DNA of 31,206 nt. Origin: Betaproteobacteria bacterium. Lineage in GTDB: Bacteria; Pseudomonadota; Gammaproteobacteria; Burkholderiales; Burkholderiaceae_E. Location: positions 1-31,206 of the forward strand of contig RFPW01000001.1 in the NCBI GenBank assembly GCA_009925965.1, given 5' to 3'. The notes under the pieces were generated by a model. The model searched no databases, had not been told where the DNA came from, and saw only the letters and a list, made by a program, of their open reading frames with translations. This document shows, in pieces, positions 15,996-24,428 of this stretch. Numbering within the stretch: the first letter of the stretch is position 1; each line of letters begins with the position of its first letter. The translations under genes were made by a program, and so were the position numbers.

Positions 15996-17420
15996 CTATC
16001 GATTCGGCTGATTCAGGCGGCTGTCGCCGGCCAGTTTGGCGAGATGCTCGAGCGAAATCCCCAGCATGGCTGCCGCGCGATCCTCAACCCATGCGCACTG
16101 GACCAGTGTCGCAAGCGCCAACTGACGCTGAGCCGAATCAATCGACGTTCCGATGCGGATAACAACGCCTCGCCGGTCGCTCGGAAAACGACTCCCCGCT
16201 TCAGGCCCTAGCGAACCCCCAACCGCAGGCCCCACGTATAACGAAGTCCGTTCGGTACCTGTCTCGTCGTCGAATGGCAGTTCCTCTGCAGTGAGTAACT
16301 GATCAGCCAGGATGAAGGCCCTTTGAACCGCGTTTCTCAATTGCCGGACGTTGCCCGGCCATGGGGCGATTTTCCAACGAGCGAGAACCCCATCTCCAAA
16401 GCGTTTCTGCGCCCCCTCGCTTCGGTTTAGTTCAAGAAGAAAATGCGTTGCAAGTAGCTCAATATCGTCAATTCGCTCGCGAAGCGGCGGCAACCGAACC
16501 GGAAATGCATTTAACCGGTGGTACAAATCCTCGCGGAGCTTTCCGGCCTGGACAGCCTGCTCGGGAATTCGGTTGGTGGCCGAAATGAGTCGTACATTGG
16601 TCTGAATTGGCTGGACACTGCCGACCCGGGTAAATGCACCAGTTTCGAGAACTCGCAGTAGTTTGACCTGCAACTCGAGCGGCATCTCGGTGACTTCATC
16701 CAAGAAAATGGTACCGCCATCCGCGCGTTCAAAAAAACCTTTGTGCTGACTATCGGCCCCAGTGAAACTGCCCCGCTCATGACCAAAGAGTTCACTCTCG
16801 ATCAGCTGCGCTGAAACCGCTCCGCAGTTGAGCGGGAAGAAGGGTTGCCGCGCGCGTCGGCTCAAACGGTGGATGGTTTGCGCCGCGAGTTCTTTACCAG
16901 TCCCGCTCTCGCCGACCAGTAACACGGTCGCCGAGGTCGGTGCCACCCTTGCCAACTGATCATATAGTGCCGTCATGGCCGGACATCGCCCCAACAAACT
17001 ACCGAACCAACCAGGCTCGGCCGAGAAGTCGGTGCCAATGCCAGCCCCTAGCGGGGGCGCCTCTGGGGAAACACCCAACGAGGCCAGCGCCTGATGCACC
17101 CGCTTCAACTCGAGCGGCAACGGTAAAAAATCGAACACGCCAGCCCGCAAAGCCAATAAGGCGGTTTCTACTGATGGTTTTGCAGCCATCAGGACCGTTG
17201 CAGTCTGTTCCCGGCCCGGCAGATCAGAAATCAATGTCAGCCCCTCCCCATCGGGAAGGCTCTGATTAATAAATGCGATGTTGGGACGGTGTCGGCCAAT
17301 TTCGATACGGCCCTTACGAACGGAATCTGCGAGGCTAAGCGTCATGCCCTCGCCGCGAACGATGTCAGACAGACAACGCTGAATCTCGAGATCTGCGTCA
17401 ACAACCAACGCATGGGCCAT
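15996..17420 (-). CDS. Sigma-54 activator (NtrC family) with a degenerate receiver domain
   Basis: Three domains. The N-terminal receiver (residues 1-115) keeps the fold pattern (ALVVDAD, SLPDGEG, SVETALLALRAGVFDFL), but the phosphoacceptor Asp is Asn52 (IAFINQSLPDGEG), the conserved Thr/Ser is Ala79, and the conserved Lys before Pro is Leu101. The AAA+ domain is intact: Walker A GESGTGKE (about 170), GSFTGA in place of GAFTGA (about 217), Walker B TIFLDE and REDLYHRLN. A Fis-type helix-turn-helix ends the protein (SIDSAQRQLALATLVQC, RAAAMLGISLEHLAKL), with few basic residues in the recognition helix. ATG 17420 is preferred because AAGGA lies 5 bases upstream; the frame is open to 17489. It is divergent from rpoN. 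Target genes are not known, and activity probably does not depend on phosphorylation. Confidence 0.9.
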   Translation of the reverse strand: MAHALVVDADLEIQRCLSDIVRGEGMTLSLADSVRKGRIEIGRHRPNIAFINQSLPDGEGLTLISDLPGREQTATVLMAAKPSVETALLALRAGVFDFLPLPLELKRVHQALASLGVSPEAPPLGAGIGTDFSAEPGWFGSLLGRCPAMTALYDQLARVAPTSATVLLVGESGTGKELAAQTIHRLSRRARQPFFPLNCGAVSAQLIESELFGHERGSFTGADSQHKGFFERADGGTIFLDEVTEMPLELQVKLLRVLETGAFTRVGSVQPIQTNVRLISATNRIPEQAVQAGKLREDLYHRLNAFPVRLPPLRERIDDIELLATHFLLELNRSEGAQKRFGDGVLARWKIAPWPGNVRQLRNAVQRAFILADQLLTAEELPFDDETGTERTSLYVGPAVGGSLGPEAGSRFPSDRRGVVIRIGTSIDSAQRQLALATLVQCAWVEDRAAAMLGISLEHLAKLAGDSRLNQPNR

Positions 17421-17549
17421 CGGGATCCTTGTAGTGAATGCGCCGCGGGGTAGCCCGTCGACAAGAGTGTTCAACTGGAAGCTCGACATGATCGGTCAGC
17501 AACCCCCTGTTGGAGGGTGACGGAATTGACATTCGAATCAAGCGTGGCC

Positions 17550-17565
17550 GGGAATGCCAGTTGCT
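17550..17565 (+). promoter_or_regulatory. Possible sigma-54 (-24/-12) promoter of rpoN
   Basis: GGGAATGCCAGTTGCT has GG (17551-17552) and GC (17563-17564) separated by exactly 10 bases and a perfect TTGCT -12 element; the -24 side departs from TGGCACG at three bases. A start about 12 bases after the GC would be near 17576, leaving a short leader that contains the GGAGA ribosome binding site (17589-17593) before ATG 17600. This would make rpoN self-activated. It is a pattern match only. Confidence 0.4.
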
Positions 17566-17599
17566 CTAGTCCTCTTCGCGCAACCGACGGAGACCCCAT

Positions 17600-19051
17600 A
17601 TGGGCATGATTGGAATGGACTTACGGGCCCGTCAACAACTGGCCCTGACACCTCGACTACAGCAGTCTGTCAAACTCCTGCAACTCTCCGCAATGGAGTT
17701 CGAGCAGGCGCTCCAACAGGCCATCGGGACCAACCCGTTTCTCGAAGAAGACGATCCCCATAGCGACTCGGCACCCGGGCTTGACGCTGAAGAATCCGAT
17801 CGTTCAGCGACGCCCCTCGATGCGTCAACCGAGGGCCCTGATGACGCTGTCGAAATGATCCCAAGTGCTGGCGAAGGCCTCGAAGAACGCTTTGATTTCG
17901 ATGTTCAATCCGAGCGCGCCGGCAACGGCCAGGATTCTGAAGACAGTGACTGGACCGAATGGGCGGAAACGACGACCTCGCTGCGCGATCATTTGCAGCA
18001 ACAGCTCTTGACCGTCAGGCTAAATTCGCGGGACCTCGAAATGGCAGGCCTAATTATTGAGGCGCTCGACGAAGATGGTTACCTGCGGCAGACCCTTGAG
18101 GAACTCGCTGAGGTCTCCACACTCATTCCTCAAACTGAGCCCGAGGAGTTCCTCACGCCCCTCAAGCTGATCCAGAATATGGATCCAGTGGGGGTCGGTG
18201 CCAGAGATCTTTCCGAGTGTCTGGCAATACAACTTCGTGAGCAACCCCCCAGCCCAGAGCGCGAAATCGCACTCGCAATCGTTCTTCACCACTTGGGCGC
18301 ACTTGCCCGTCGTGAATTCGCCCGCCTCCAACATGCCGTCGGCTGCAATGAGACCGCTTTGCGTTCGGCCCACGCGAAGATTCGTCGCTTGAACCCACGC
18401 CCCGGTGCCGCTTTTTCCAAAGCCGATGCCCGCTATGTGGTGCCCGATGTCATCGTCAGGCGTCATCGTCAGCAATGGGTGGCGACTATTAATCCAGCGG
18501 TTCTCCCGACCATCCGCGTCAACCGGCGCTATGCGGAAATTTTCCGGCGGGCCCGCGACGCCAGTCACGCACAGCTCGGGCAGCAGCTTCAGGAGGCTCG
18601 ATGGCTAGTGCGCAATACCGAGCAACGATTTGCCACGATTCTTCGAGTCGCCGAAACCATCGTCGCTCGCCAAAAGAATTTCTTCGATTACGGCGACGTT
18701 GCCATGAAGCCACTCGGACTGCGTCACATTGCGATCGAGCTCGACCTCCACGAATCAACGATCTCCCGGGCTACCGGCAACAAATACATGTCGACCCCCC
18801 GAGGCATGTTTGAGTTCCGCCATTTCTTCTCGCGTGAACTTGATACCGATACCGGTGGGACCTGCTCCGCCACCGCAATTCGGGCACTTCTGCGCGAAAT
18901 GATTACCGCTGAAGATCACGCAGCGCCATTATCGGACGTCCGTCTGGCTGACCAGCTTGCGTCGCAGGGCATCAAGGTCGCCCGTCGAACTGTCACGAAG
19001 TACCGCCGTCTAATGCAGGTCCCACCCGTTGAGCTAAGGCGCCTGAATTGA
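17600..19051 (+). CDS. rpoN: RNA polymerase sigma-54 factor
   Basis: Alternative sigma factor that recognises -24/-12 promoters and needs an AAA+ activator. The 483-residue product has the standard order. Region I is Gln-rich (LRARQQLALTPRLQQSVKLL). An acidic region II linker follows at about residues 50-115. The core-binding domain includes DPVGVGARDLSECLAIQL and LNPRPGAAF. The helix-turn-helix reads LRHIAIELDLHESTISRATGNKYM, and the C-terminal RpoN box is ARRTVTKYRRLM (canonical ARRTVAKYRE). GGAGA lies 6 bases upstream of ATG 17600. Unlike the usual lptB-rpoN-hpf-ptsN arrangement, it stands next to an activator gene, and its end overlaps rlmB by 18 bases on the other strand. Confidence 0.96.
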   Translation: MGMIGMDLRARQQLALTPRLQQSVKLLQLSAMEFEQALQQAIGTNPFLEEDDPHSDSAPGLDAEESDRSATPLDASTEGPDDAVEMIPSAGEGLEERFDFDVQSERAGNGQDSEDSDWTEWAETTTSLRDHLQQQLLTVRLNSRDLEMAGLIIEALDEDGYLRQTLEELAEVSTLIPQTEPEEFLTPLKLIQNMDPVGVGARDLSECLAIQLREQPPSPEREIALAIVLHHLGALARREFARLQHAVGCNETALRSAHAKIRRLNPRPGAAFSKADARYVVPDVIVRRHRQQWVATINPAVLPTIRVNRRYAEIFRRARDASHAQLGQQLQEARWLVRNTEQRFATILRVAETIVARQKNFFDYGDVAMKPLGLRHIAIELDLHESTISRATGNKYMSTPRGMFEFRHFFSRELDTDTGGTCSATAIRALLREMITAEDHAAPLSDVRLADQLASQGIKVARRTVTKYRRLMQVPPVELRRLN

Positions 19052-19768
19052 GCGCCGTCGAAACGACTCATAAAGGACGATTCCCGATGCAACCGCCACA
19101 TTGAGACTCTCAATTTGACCAGCCATCGGGATCGATACCACCTCATCACATCGATCGCGTACCAGTCGCCGGAGCCCCGATCCCTCGGCGCCCAACACCC
19201 ATGCGGTTGCGGGCGTCAATTCCACCTCCCACAAATTCACTTCAGACTGATCGGCCGTTCCAATCACACGAATATCCCGCTCCTGAAGTTCGACGACCGT
19301 CCTTGCCAGGTTGGTAACCATGACATAAGGGACGTTCTCTGCGGCACCCGCTGCGGTACGCACAGCCACATCCGTTAGCGAGCAGGCTCTGTCTTTGGGT
19401 GCGATGACGGCATGAGCGCCCGCCCCATCCGCTACTCTCAGGCACGCGCCGAGATTGCGGGGATCGGTAACGCCATCCAACAGCAGAAGCAGGGGTGGAC
19501 CCTGCAATCCATCAAGCAACGCGTCGAGGTCAGTGATCGGTTCGGGCGCACTGGCCATGGCAACTACGCCCTGATGTCGCCCGTCGGGGCACAGGGCGTC
19601 AAGCCTCGCAGCCGGTACCGGGCGAGCGACCACCCCGACAGAGGCGGCCAGCGTAATGAGATCGCGGATTCGCCCGTCGTCTCGACGAGCGTCCACATAG
19701 AGTTCGCTCACGCCGCCCGGATCCCGCCGCAATCGCGAGCCGACCGAATGAAATCCGTAAATCAGCAT
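19034..19768 (-). CDS. rlmB: 23S rRNA (guanosine-2'-O-)-methyltransferase RlmB
   Basis: SpoU/TrmH-family (SPOUT, knotted) enzyme that methylates Gm2251 in the peptidyl-transferase P loop. 244 residues, normal length. The substrate-binding N-domain begins MLIYGFHSVGSRLRRDPGGV. The catalytic motifs are LLLDGVTDPRNLGACLRVAD (motif 1 with the key Asn and Arg), WVLGAEGSGLRRLVRDRCD (motif 2) and IPMAGQIESLNVAVASGIVL (motif 3). It starts 36 bases after the rnr stop, the common rnr-rlmB operon. The family also contains tRNA methyltransferases, but length, N-domain and neighbour point to RlmB. Confidence 0.95.
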   Translation of the reverse strand: MLIYGFHSVGSRLRRDPGGVSELYVDARRDDGRIRDLITLAASVGVVARPVPAARLDALCPDGRHQGVVAMASAPEPITDLDALLDGLQGPPLLLLLDGVTDPRNLGACLRVADGAGAHAVIAPKDRACSLTDVAVRTAAGAAENVPYVMVTNLARTVVELQERDIRVIGTADQSEVNLWEVELTPATAWVLGAEGSGLRRLVRDRCDEVVSIPMAGQIESLNVAVASGIVLYESFRRRSIQAP

Positions 19769-19804
19769 CCGTGCTTGATCATATGAAAGGAAAAACGGCG
19801 CTAG

Positions 19805-22363
19805 TCACTTTGCCCTGCGCGCGTTTCGCCGCGCCTTGCGCTCACCCGAGGCGGCCACCCGTCGCTCAGCCTGAACCTTCGCAACCGCCGCCGGCTTTCC
19901 CTTGACCCGCTTGACCGCGCTCTTGGCGACGCGCTCTGGCGCAACATCCGGCGGCTTCGCGACGCCCTCACGCGCGGAACGGGGCATCGCGCCCTCAATG
20001 ACTGAGCGGACAGTCTCGCGTTTGGGGACCAATCGAAATTCAATCCGGCGAGCTTCAAGATCAACCCTTGCGACCTGGACCTCGATTGGATCCGTCAGCC
20101 GATAGCGCACGCCCGTTCGCTCACCGCGGAGTTCGTGCGAAGTTTCGCTATATTGGAAATAATCAGTCCCAAGTTCCGAAACGTGAACCAAGCCCTCGAC
20201 ATACATCGAATCGAGGGTTACAAAAACACCAAAGGTTGCAACTCCCGTAATGCGTCCAGAAAACTGCTCGCCGACGTGATTGCGCATGTACTGGCTCTTG
20301 AGCCACGCCTCAACATCTCTCGAAGCGTCATCGGCGCGGCGCTCGTTCGCTGAACAAATTAAGCCAAGCCGTTGCCAGCGATCGGTAACGGCTGGCCGAT
20401 CGGGACGCGCGGAACTTCCGGGCGCGTCCAATGCGACGGCCTCCCGCTTGGCTTTCGTCGCGTTTTCGGCACTTCGGCGTCCGCGCGACAGAGGGAGTAA
20501 GGAATCGCTGTCTTGTGCAATGAAGGGTTCATGGCGCTCCCCGCGAATCAGCGCTTTGATCGCGCGGTGCGTCACCAGATCGGGATAGCGCCGGATCGGG
20601 GATGTGAAATGAGCATAGGCAGCATAGGCCAGGCCAAAGTGCCCAGCGTTATCAGGCGAATAAATCGCCTGCTGCATTGATCGCAACAACATGGTCTGCA
20701 GGAGAGACGCGTCCGGGCGGTCTCGGATCTTCTCGGTCAGGCGCGCGTAATCACCTGGCTCTGGCTCGCCGGATACACCCAGTGACAATCCGAGATTTCG
20801 CAGAAATTCGCGCAGGGTGGCCAGCTTCTCGGGCGTCGGGCCCTCGTGGACCCGATAGAGACAGGGGTGTTTGCCGCGATGAACAAAATCTGCGGCACTC
20901 ACGTTCGCGGCCAGCATGCACTCTTCGATGAGCTTATGGGCGTCGTTGCGGGTACGGGGCACGATCTTTTCGATCCGACCTGCTGAGTCGACCACAATTT
21001 TGGTCTCAACCGTATCGAAATCAATTGCCCCGCGACCAACCCGCGCTTTCGAGAGGACTCGATACAACGCATAGAGATTGTTGAGATGGGGTACCAGTTC
21101 AGCCCGGCGACGGCTGGCCTGAGCATCTCGGCCTGACAGAATATTCCAGACCTCATCGTAGGTAAGTCGCGCGGCGGAGAGCATGACCGCTTCATAGAAC
21201 TGATAGCCGCGGCAGACCCCCTCCTCGTCGATGACCATGTCACAGACCAACACGAGGCGTTCGACCTGCGGATTGATCGAGCAAAGGCCGTTGGAGAGTT
21301 TCTCCGGCAGCATCGGAATAACCCGACGGGGAAAATAAACCGAGGTGGAGCGGGACAACGCCTCACGGTCAAGCGCATCACCAGGTCGCACATAGTGCGA
21401 GACGTCGGCGATTGCCACCAGCAATCGCCAACCGGGCTTGCGCCGAGTCTTCCCTGCGCCGATCTCGCAGGGTTCGCAGTAGACGGCATCATCGAAATCG
21501 CGAGCATCTTCGCCGTCGATTGTCACAAGGGGGACGTCACGCAGATCGACTCGATCACGAAGGTCGGCTGGGCGAACCGAATCTGGAAGGCTCTCAGCTA
21601 GCGCCAACACGTCGGTGGGGAATTGATGCGGCACATCGAACTTGCGCACCGCGATTTCGATTTCCATTCCGGGGTCGTCGATTTCGCCGAGCACTTCGAC
21701 AATCCGCCCGATGGGCTGGGTATATCCCGAGGGCTGCTCAAGAATTTCGACTGTGACCACCTGCCCTGGTTGGGCGGCGGTCGGCTCACCTGGCGGAATC
21801 AGAATGTCGTGCTTGATCCGTTGGTCTTCAGGTACGACAACGGTAATACCGCGCTCGGAAAGCAGGCGGCCAACCAGACGTCGGTTTGCCCGCTCCGTGA
21901 CCTCAACAATGGTGCCCTCGGGCTTGCCACGCCGATCGAACCCAGTGCGTTTGACCAACACTCGATCGCCGTGCATCGCTTTCTGCATCTCGCGAGGGGT
22001 CAAAAAGATATCAGGACCACCGTCGTCGGGAATCAAGAAGCCAAAGCCATCCCGATGTCCCGAAACCCTGCCAGGTACAAAGTCCAGCTTGCTGGCAAGC
22101 AAAAGGACGCCTTTGCGATTCGGCAACAGTTGCCCGTCACGTTCCATCGCAGCTAACCGTTTGCCGAGGACGTCGAGCGCAACCTCGGAGACGGAAAGCC
22201 GCTCACCCAGCTCTTGTGCGGTCAAAGGGGTATCCGCTTCGCGCAGGCAGGCAAGAATCGCTTCGCGGGTCGGGACCGAGGATGGCATCACTGCCGACGG
22301 TGGCGATGCGCGGCGACTGGAGATGGGGCGGTTTGACAAAGGCGTTCCAGACCGTAAACTCAT
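19805..22363 (-). CDS. rnr: Ribonuclease R
   Basis: 3'-5' exoribonuclease able to digest structured RNA. 852 residues in the expected order: an N-terminal winged-helix region (TREAILACLREADTPLTAQE), cold-shock/OB domains (GRVSGHRDGFGFLIPDDGGP), and the RNB catalytic domain with DARDFDDAVY at about 286-295 holding the metal-binding Asp cluster, then FTSPIRRYPDLVTHRAI. An S1 domain follows (GRITGVATFGVFVTLDSMYVEGLVHVSELG), then a long Lys/Arg/Ala-rich tail. The basic tail is usual in RNase R and helps RNA binding and degradation control. The start at 22363 has no clear ribosome binding site; ATG 22288 is an alternative. It is the first gene of rnr-rlmB and divergent from tRNA-Leu. Confidence 0.97.
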   Translation of the reverse strand: MSLRSGTPLSNRPISSRRASPPSAVMPSSVPTREAILACLREADTPLTAQELGERLSVSEVALDVLGKRLAAMERDGQLLPNRKGVLLLASKLDFVPGRVSGHRDGFGFLIPDDGGPDIFLTPREMQKAMHGDRVLVKRTGFDRRGKPEGTIVEVTERANRRLVGRLLSERGITVVVPEDQRIKHDILIPPGEPTAAQPGQVVTVEILEQPSGYTQPIGRIVEVLGEIDDPGMEIEIAVRKFDVPHQFPTDVLALAESLPDSVRPADLRDRVDLRDVPLVTIDGEDARDFDDAVYCEPCEIGAGKTRRKPGWRLLVAIADVSHYVRPGDALDREALSRSTSVYFPRRVIPMLPEKLSNGLCSINPQVERLVLVCDMVIDEEGVCRGYQFYEAVMLSAARLTYDEVWNILSGRDAQASRRRAELVPHLNNLYALYRVLSKARVGRGAIDFDTVETKIVVDSAGRIEKIVPRTRNDAHKLIEECMLAANVSAADFVHRGKHPCLYRVHEGPTPEKLATLREFLRNLGLSLGVSGEPEPGDYARLTEKIRDRPDASLLQTMLLRSMQQAIYSPDNAGHFGLAYAAYAHFTSPIRRYPDLVTHRAIKALIRGERHEPFIAQDSDSLLPLSRGRRSAENATKAKREAVALDAPGSSARPDRPAVTDRWQRLGLICSANERRADDASRDVEAWLKSQYMRNHVGEQFSGRITGVATFGVFVTLDSMYVEGLVHVSELGTDYFQYSETSHELRGERTGVRYRLTDPIEVQVARVDLEARRIEFRLVPKRETVRSVIEGAMPRSAREGVAKPPDVAPERVAKSAVKRVKGKPAAVAKVQAERRVAASGERKARRNARRAK

Positions 22364-22440
22364 GGGCTTGGCGCGATGATTTGAATCTCGCGGACGTCCC
22401 TAGGATAGCCGACTTAGGTTGCAATTCTAGTTACGTCATT

Positions 22441-22526
<86 letters not shown>

Positions 22527-22720
22527 AGAAAGCCTTCGAACCGTGGGGGCTCAAACCCGTGATGATCTCAGGCGCACGACTTTGACGCGCGAGGTGCAAA
22601 ACTCAGTCGCTGGCCGCACTGCATCGCTTGAATTCACGGCGATTATCATCGGGACTACTCCGCTTTTGTGATCAAACGGTTATTCAGCCACCGGATTGAT
22701 TTCAACAAAAAACCGAAAGA

Positions 22721-23083
22721 ATGAGAGAACGAATAACCATTTTTTTTCGCCGACTCCTGGACGTCATGCCTGCCTGCCTGATGGTAATGACGCAAGGCAA
22801 CTTCGCTGCGATCACGTTGGTCCATTGGGAGAAGGCATTAGGCACTGGCACCATGGCAGGTGCGGTCTTGGTGCTCTTGTCGTTCTATGAACAAAAGAAG
22901 TGGCTACACAATCAATATGTCACCGCTGCACTGACGGGACTGGCAACTGCGATTGTGGATGGAATCTCGCATCCAGCTAGTTTCAAAGGTGAAGCCATCC
23001 TGACCGGGATTGCAGCCGCAGGGTTATGCCTGTTGTTCTCGATCGCCTTTAAGCGCCTTGAAACGAGCACAAATTCAAAATGA
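22721..23083 (+). CDS. Small membrane protein of unknown function
   Basis: 120 residues with an amphipathic, Arg-rich start (MRERITIFFRRLLDVMPACL) and about three to four hydrophobic segments (PACLMVMTQGNFAAITLV, GTMAGAVLVLLSFY, YVTAALTGLATAIVDGI, ILTGIAAAGLCLLFSIAF). I do not recognise the family. Its stop overlaps the start of the thioesterase gene by four bases (ATGA), so the two are probably translated together. The start ATG at 22721 has only a weak purine-rich site (GAAAG) in front. A promoter must lie in the 194 bases after the tRNA, where I see no other gene. Confidence 0.7.
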   Translation: MRERITIFFRRLLDVMPACLMVMTQGNFAAITLVHWEKALGTGTMAGAVLVLLSFYEQKKWLHNQYVTAALTGLATAIVDGISHPASFKGEAILTGIAAAGLCLLFSIAFKRLETSTNSK

Positions 23084-23661
23084 CACCCGAAGAAACCTTA
23101 GCTCTATGGAATCAGCAGCTGGAAAACGTTCGCGCAACGATGCTTCAAGGCGGAGGAAAACCGGGTGTCGCCTCGCCAGCAGTGGCCGCGGGAATGACGG
23201 GGCTGCAGTTGATGCAAGCCATGCTTGCCGGTCGTCTTCCTTATCCGCACATCGCTGATACGCTGGACTTTTCGCTGGTCGAGGTCGATGTCGGCCGGGC
23301 TGTCTTCCAGGGGATACCGCAGGTCAAGCATTTCAACCCGATGGGCGGCGTGCATGGCGGATGGTATGCAACCTTGCTCGATTCGGCGCTTGGTTGCGCT
23401 GTACACACGATGATGCCCGCCGGGCGCGCGTACACCACAGCAGAGTTGGGCGTGAACATTGTGCGAGCCGCCACCGCACAGACCGGACCATTACGTGCCA
23501 TCGGCAATGTCATCCATTGCGGCCGACAGCTGGCCACGGCCGAGGCACGCATCATCGGACCCGACAACAAGCTCTACGCTCATGCCACAACGACGTGTCT
23601 CGTATTCGAAATACCGACACCCAGGGAAACCAAGACCGAATCAAGATCGGCGCCAGAATAA
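23080..23661 (+). CDS. PaaI-family hotdog thioesterase
   Basis: 193-residue hotdog-fold protein likely to hydrolyse an acyl-CoA thioester. The second half has the PaaI/YdiI-type signature: FNPMGGVHGGWYATLLDSALGCA with the HGG turn and the acidic residue on the central helix, then YTTAELGVNIVRAA and ATAEARIIGPDNKLYAHATTTC. An N-terminal extension of about 60 residues (LWNQQLENVRATML and a Gly/Ala-rich piece) is longer than in minimal PaaI. The start overlaps the preceding membrane-protein gene (ATGA). The 3' end overlaps the convergent dehalogenase by 82 bases. Substrate is unknown. Confidence 0.87.
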   Translation: MTPEETLALWNQQLENVRATMLQGGGKPGVASPAVAAGMTGLQLMQAMLAGRLPYPHIADTLDFSLVEVDVGRAVFQGIPQVKHFNPMGGVHGGWYATLLDSALGCAVHTMMPAGRAYTTAELGVNIVRAATAQTGPLRAIGNVIHCGRQLATAEARIIGPDNKLYAHATTTCLVFEIPTPRETKTESRSAPE

Positions 23662-24308
23662 TGAGGATGAGGTGTTAAAGCCTCAAACGGCAGGCCTTGG
23701 CGATTGACCCAGTGGGTTGTGAAGCCAAACCAGGTCGCTCCCAGCGCGTCCCAGGCATTACTGGAGACAAAAAGTACTTCGTCCTTGTTGACCGGAACAA
23801 ATTTCTGGACCAAGCCGTAACTTTCGGGAGAAGTCTTAAACAGGCGAATTTCATCGACTGAAATGACGTGGTCGAGATCGCCTGCCATCCCTGCGCTGCG
23901 GACGGCTGAAGCGAGCATATCGGCACTGCCATTTGAGAGGATGGCAGTCGTCAGGCCGAGGCCTTTGATCTTTCTTAGCACGGCCAAATTTTCTGCAAAA
24001 GGCCGGAGATGCTCATATTCCCGCATCAGCATTTCAACCTGCCCGGATTTGCGGTCAAGTTTGAGTCGGTCCAATGTGTATTCGAGGGACAAGCGCGTTA
24101 ACTCCCAGAACGGTCGAAAATATTGACTGCCGAATGGGTTGTGCGGGTCTGACTGTGTAATGAGTCGAGTGTATTCAATCTGTTTGTCGCGCCACTTCAC
24201 CGCGATCTCAACCCCCTTGCCGGGGTAAAAGTTGTCAGCCACTACCTGGATGGAGTACACGTCAAACAATGTTCCGTAGGCATCGAAAACGACCGCCTTG
24301 ATTTTCAC
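23580..24308 (-). CDS. Haloacid dehalogenase type II (L-2-haloacid dehalogenase-like)
   Basis: HAD-superfamily hydrolase of 242 residues. The nucleophile motif is VVFDAYGTLFDVYS (first Asp), motif II is LSNGSADMLASAV, the Lys region is ISVDEIRLFKTSPESYGLV, and motif IV is FVSSNAWDALGATWFGFTTHWVNR. This SSN-x-WD pattern is specific to the L-2-haloacid dehalogenase subgroup, which removes halide from short 2-halo acids; many relatives have other substrates, so the activity is only likely. GTG 24308 is chosen because GAGAGG precedes it and it leads straight into motif I; the longer open frame to 24635 is antisense to the hydratase gene. It is convergent with the thioesterase and divergent from the hydratase. 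Confidence 0.9.
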   Translation of the reverse strand: MKIKAVVFDAYGTLFDVYSIQVVADNFYPGKGVEIAVKWRDKQIEYTRLITQSDPHNPFGSQYFRPFWELTRLSLEYTLDRLKLDRKSGQVEMLMREYEHLRPFAENLAVLRKIKGLGLTTAILSNGSADMLASAVRSAGMAGDLDHVISVDEIRLFKTSPESYGLVQKFVPVNKDEVLFVSSNAWDALGATWFGFTTHWVNRQGLPFEALTPHPHYSGADLDSVLVSLGVGISNTRHVVVA

Positions 24309-24428
24309 AAAAACCCTCTCGGTGCGAGTTATTAACTGCCCTACATTGCAGCTTACCGTCTGGCGACGGCCGCTCAAAGGCGATACTGTCGGTTGGGTGG
24401 CGTCGCCACCGCGCTCAGGAGTAACGGC

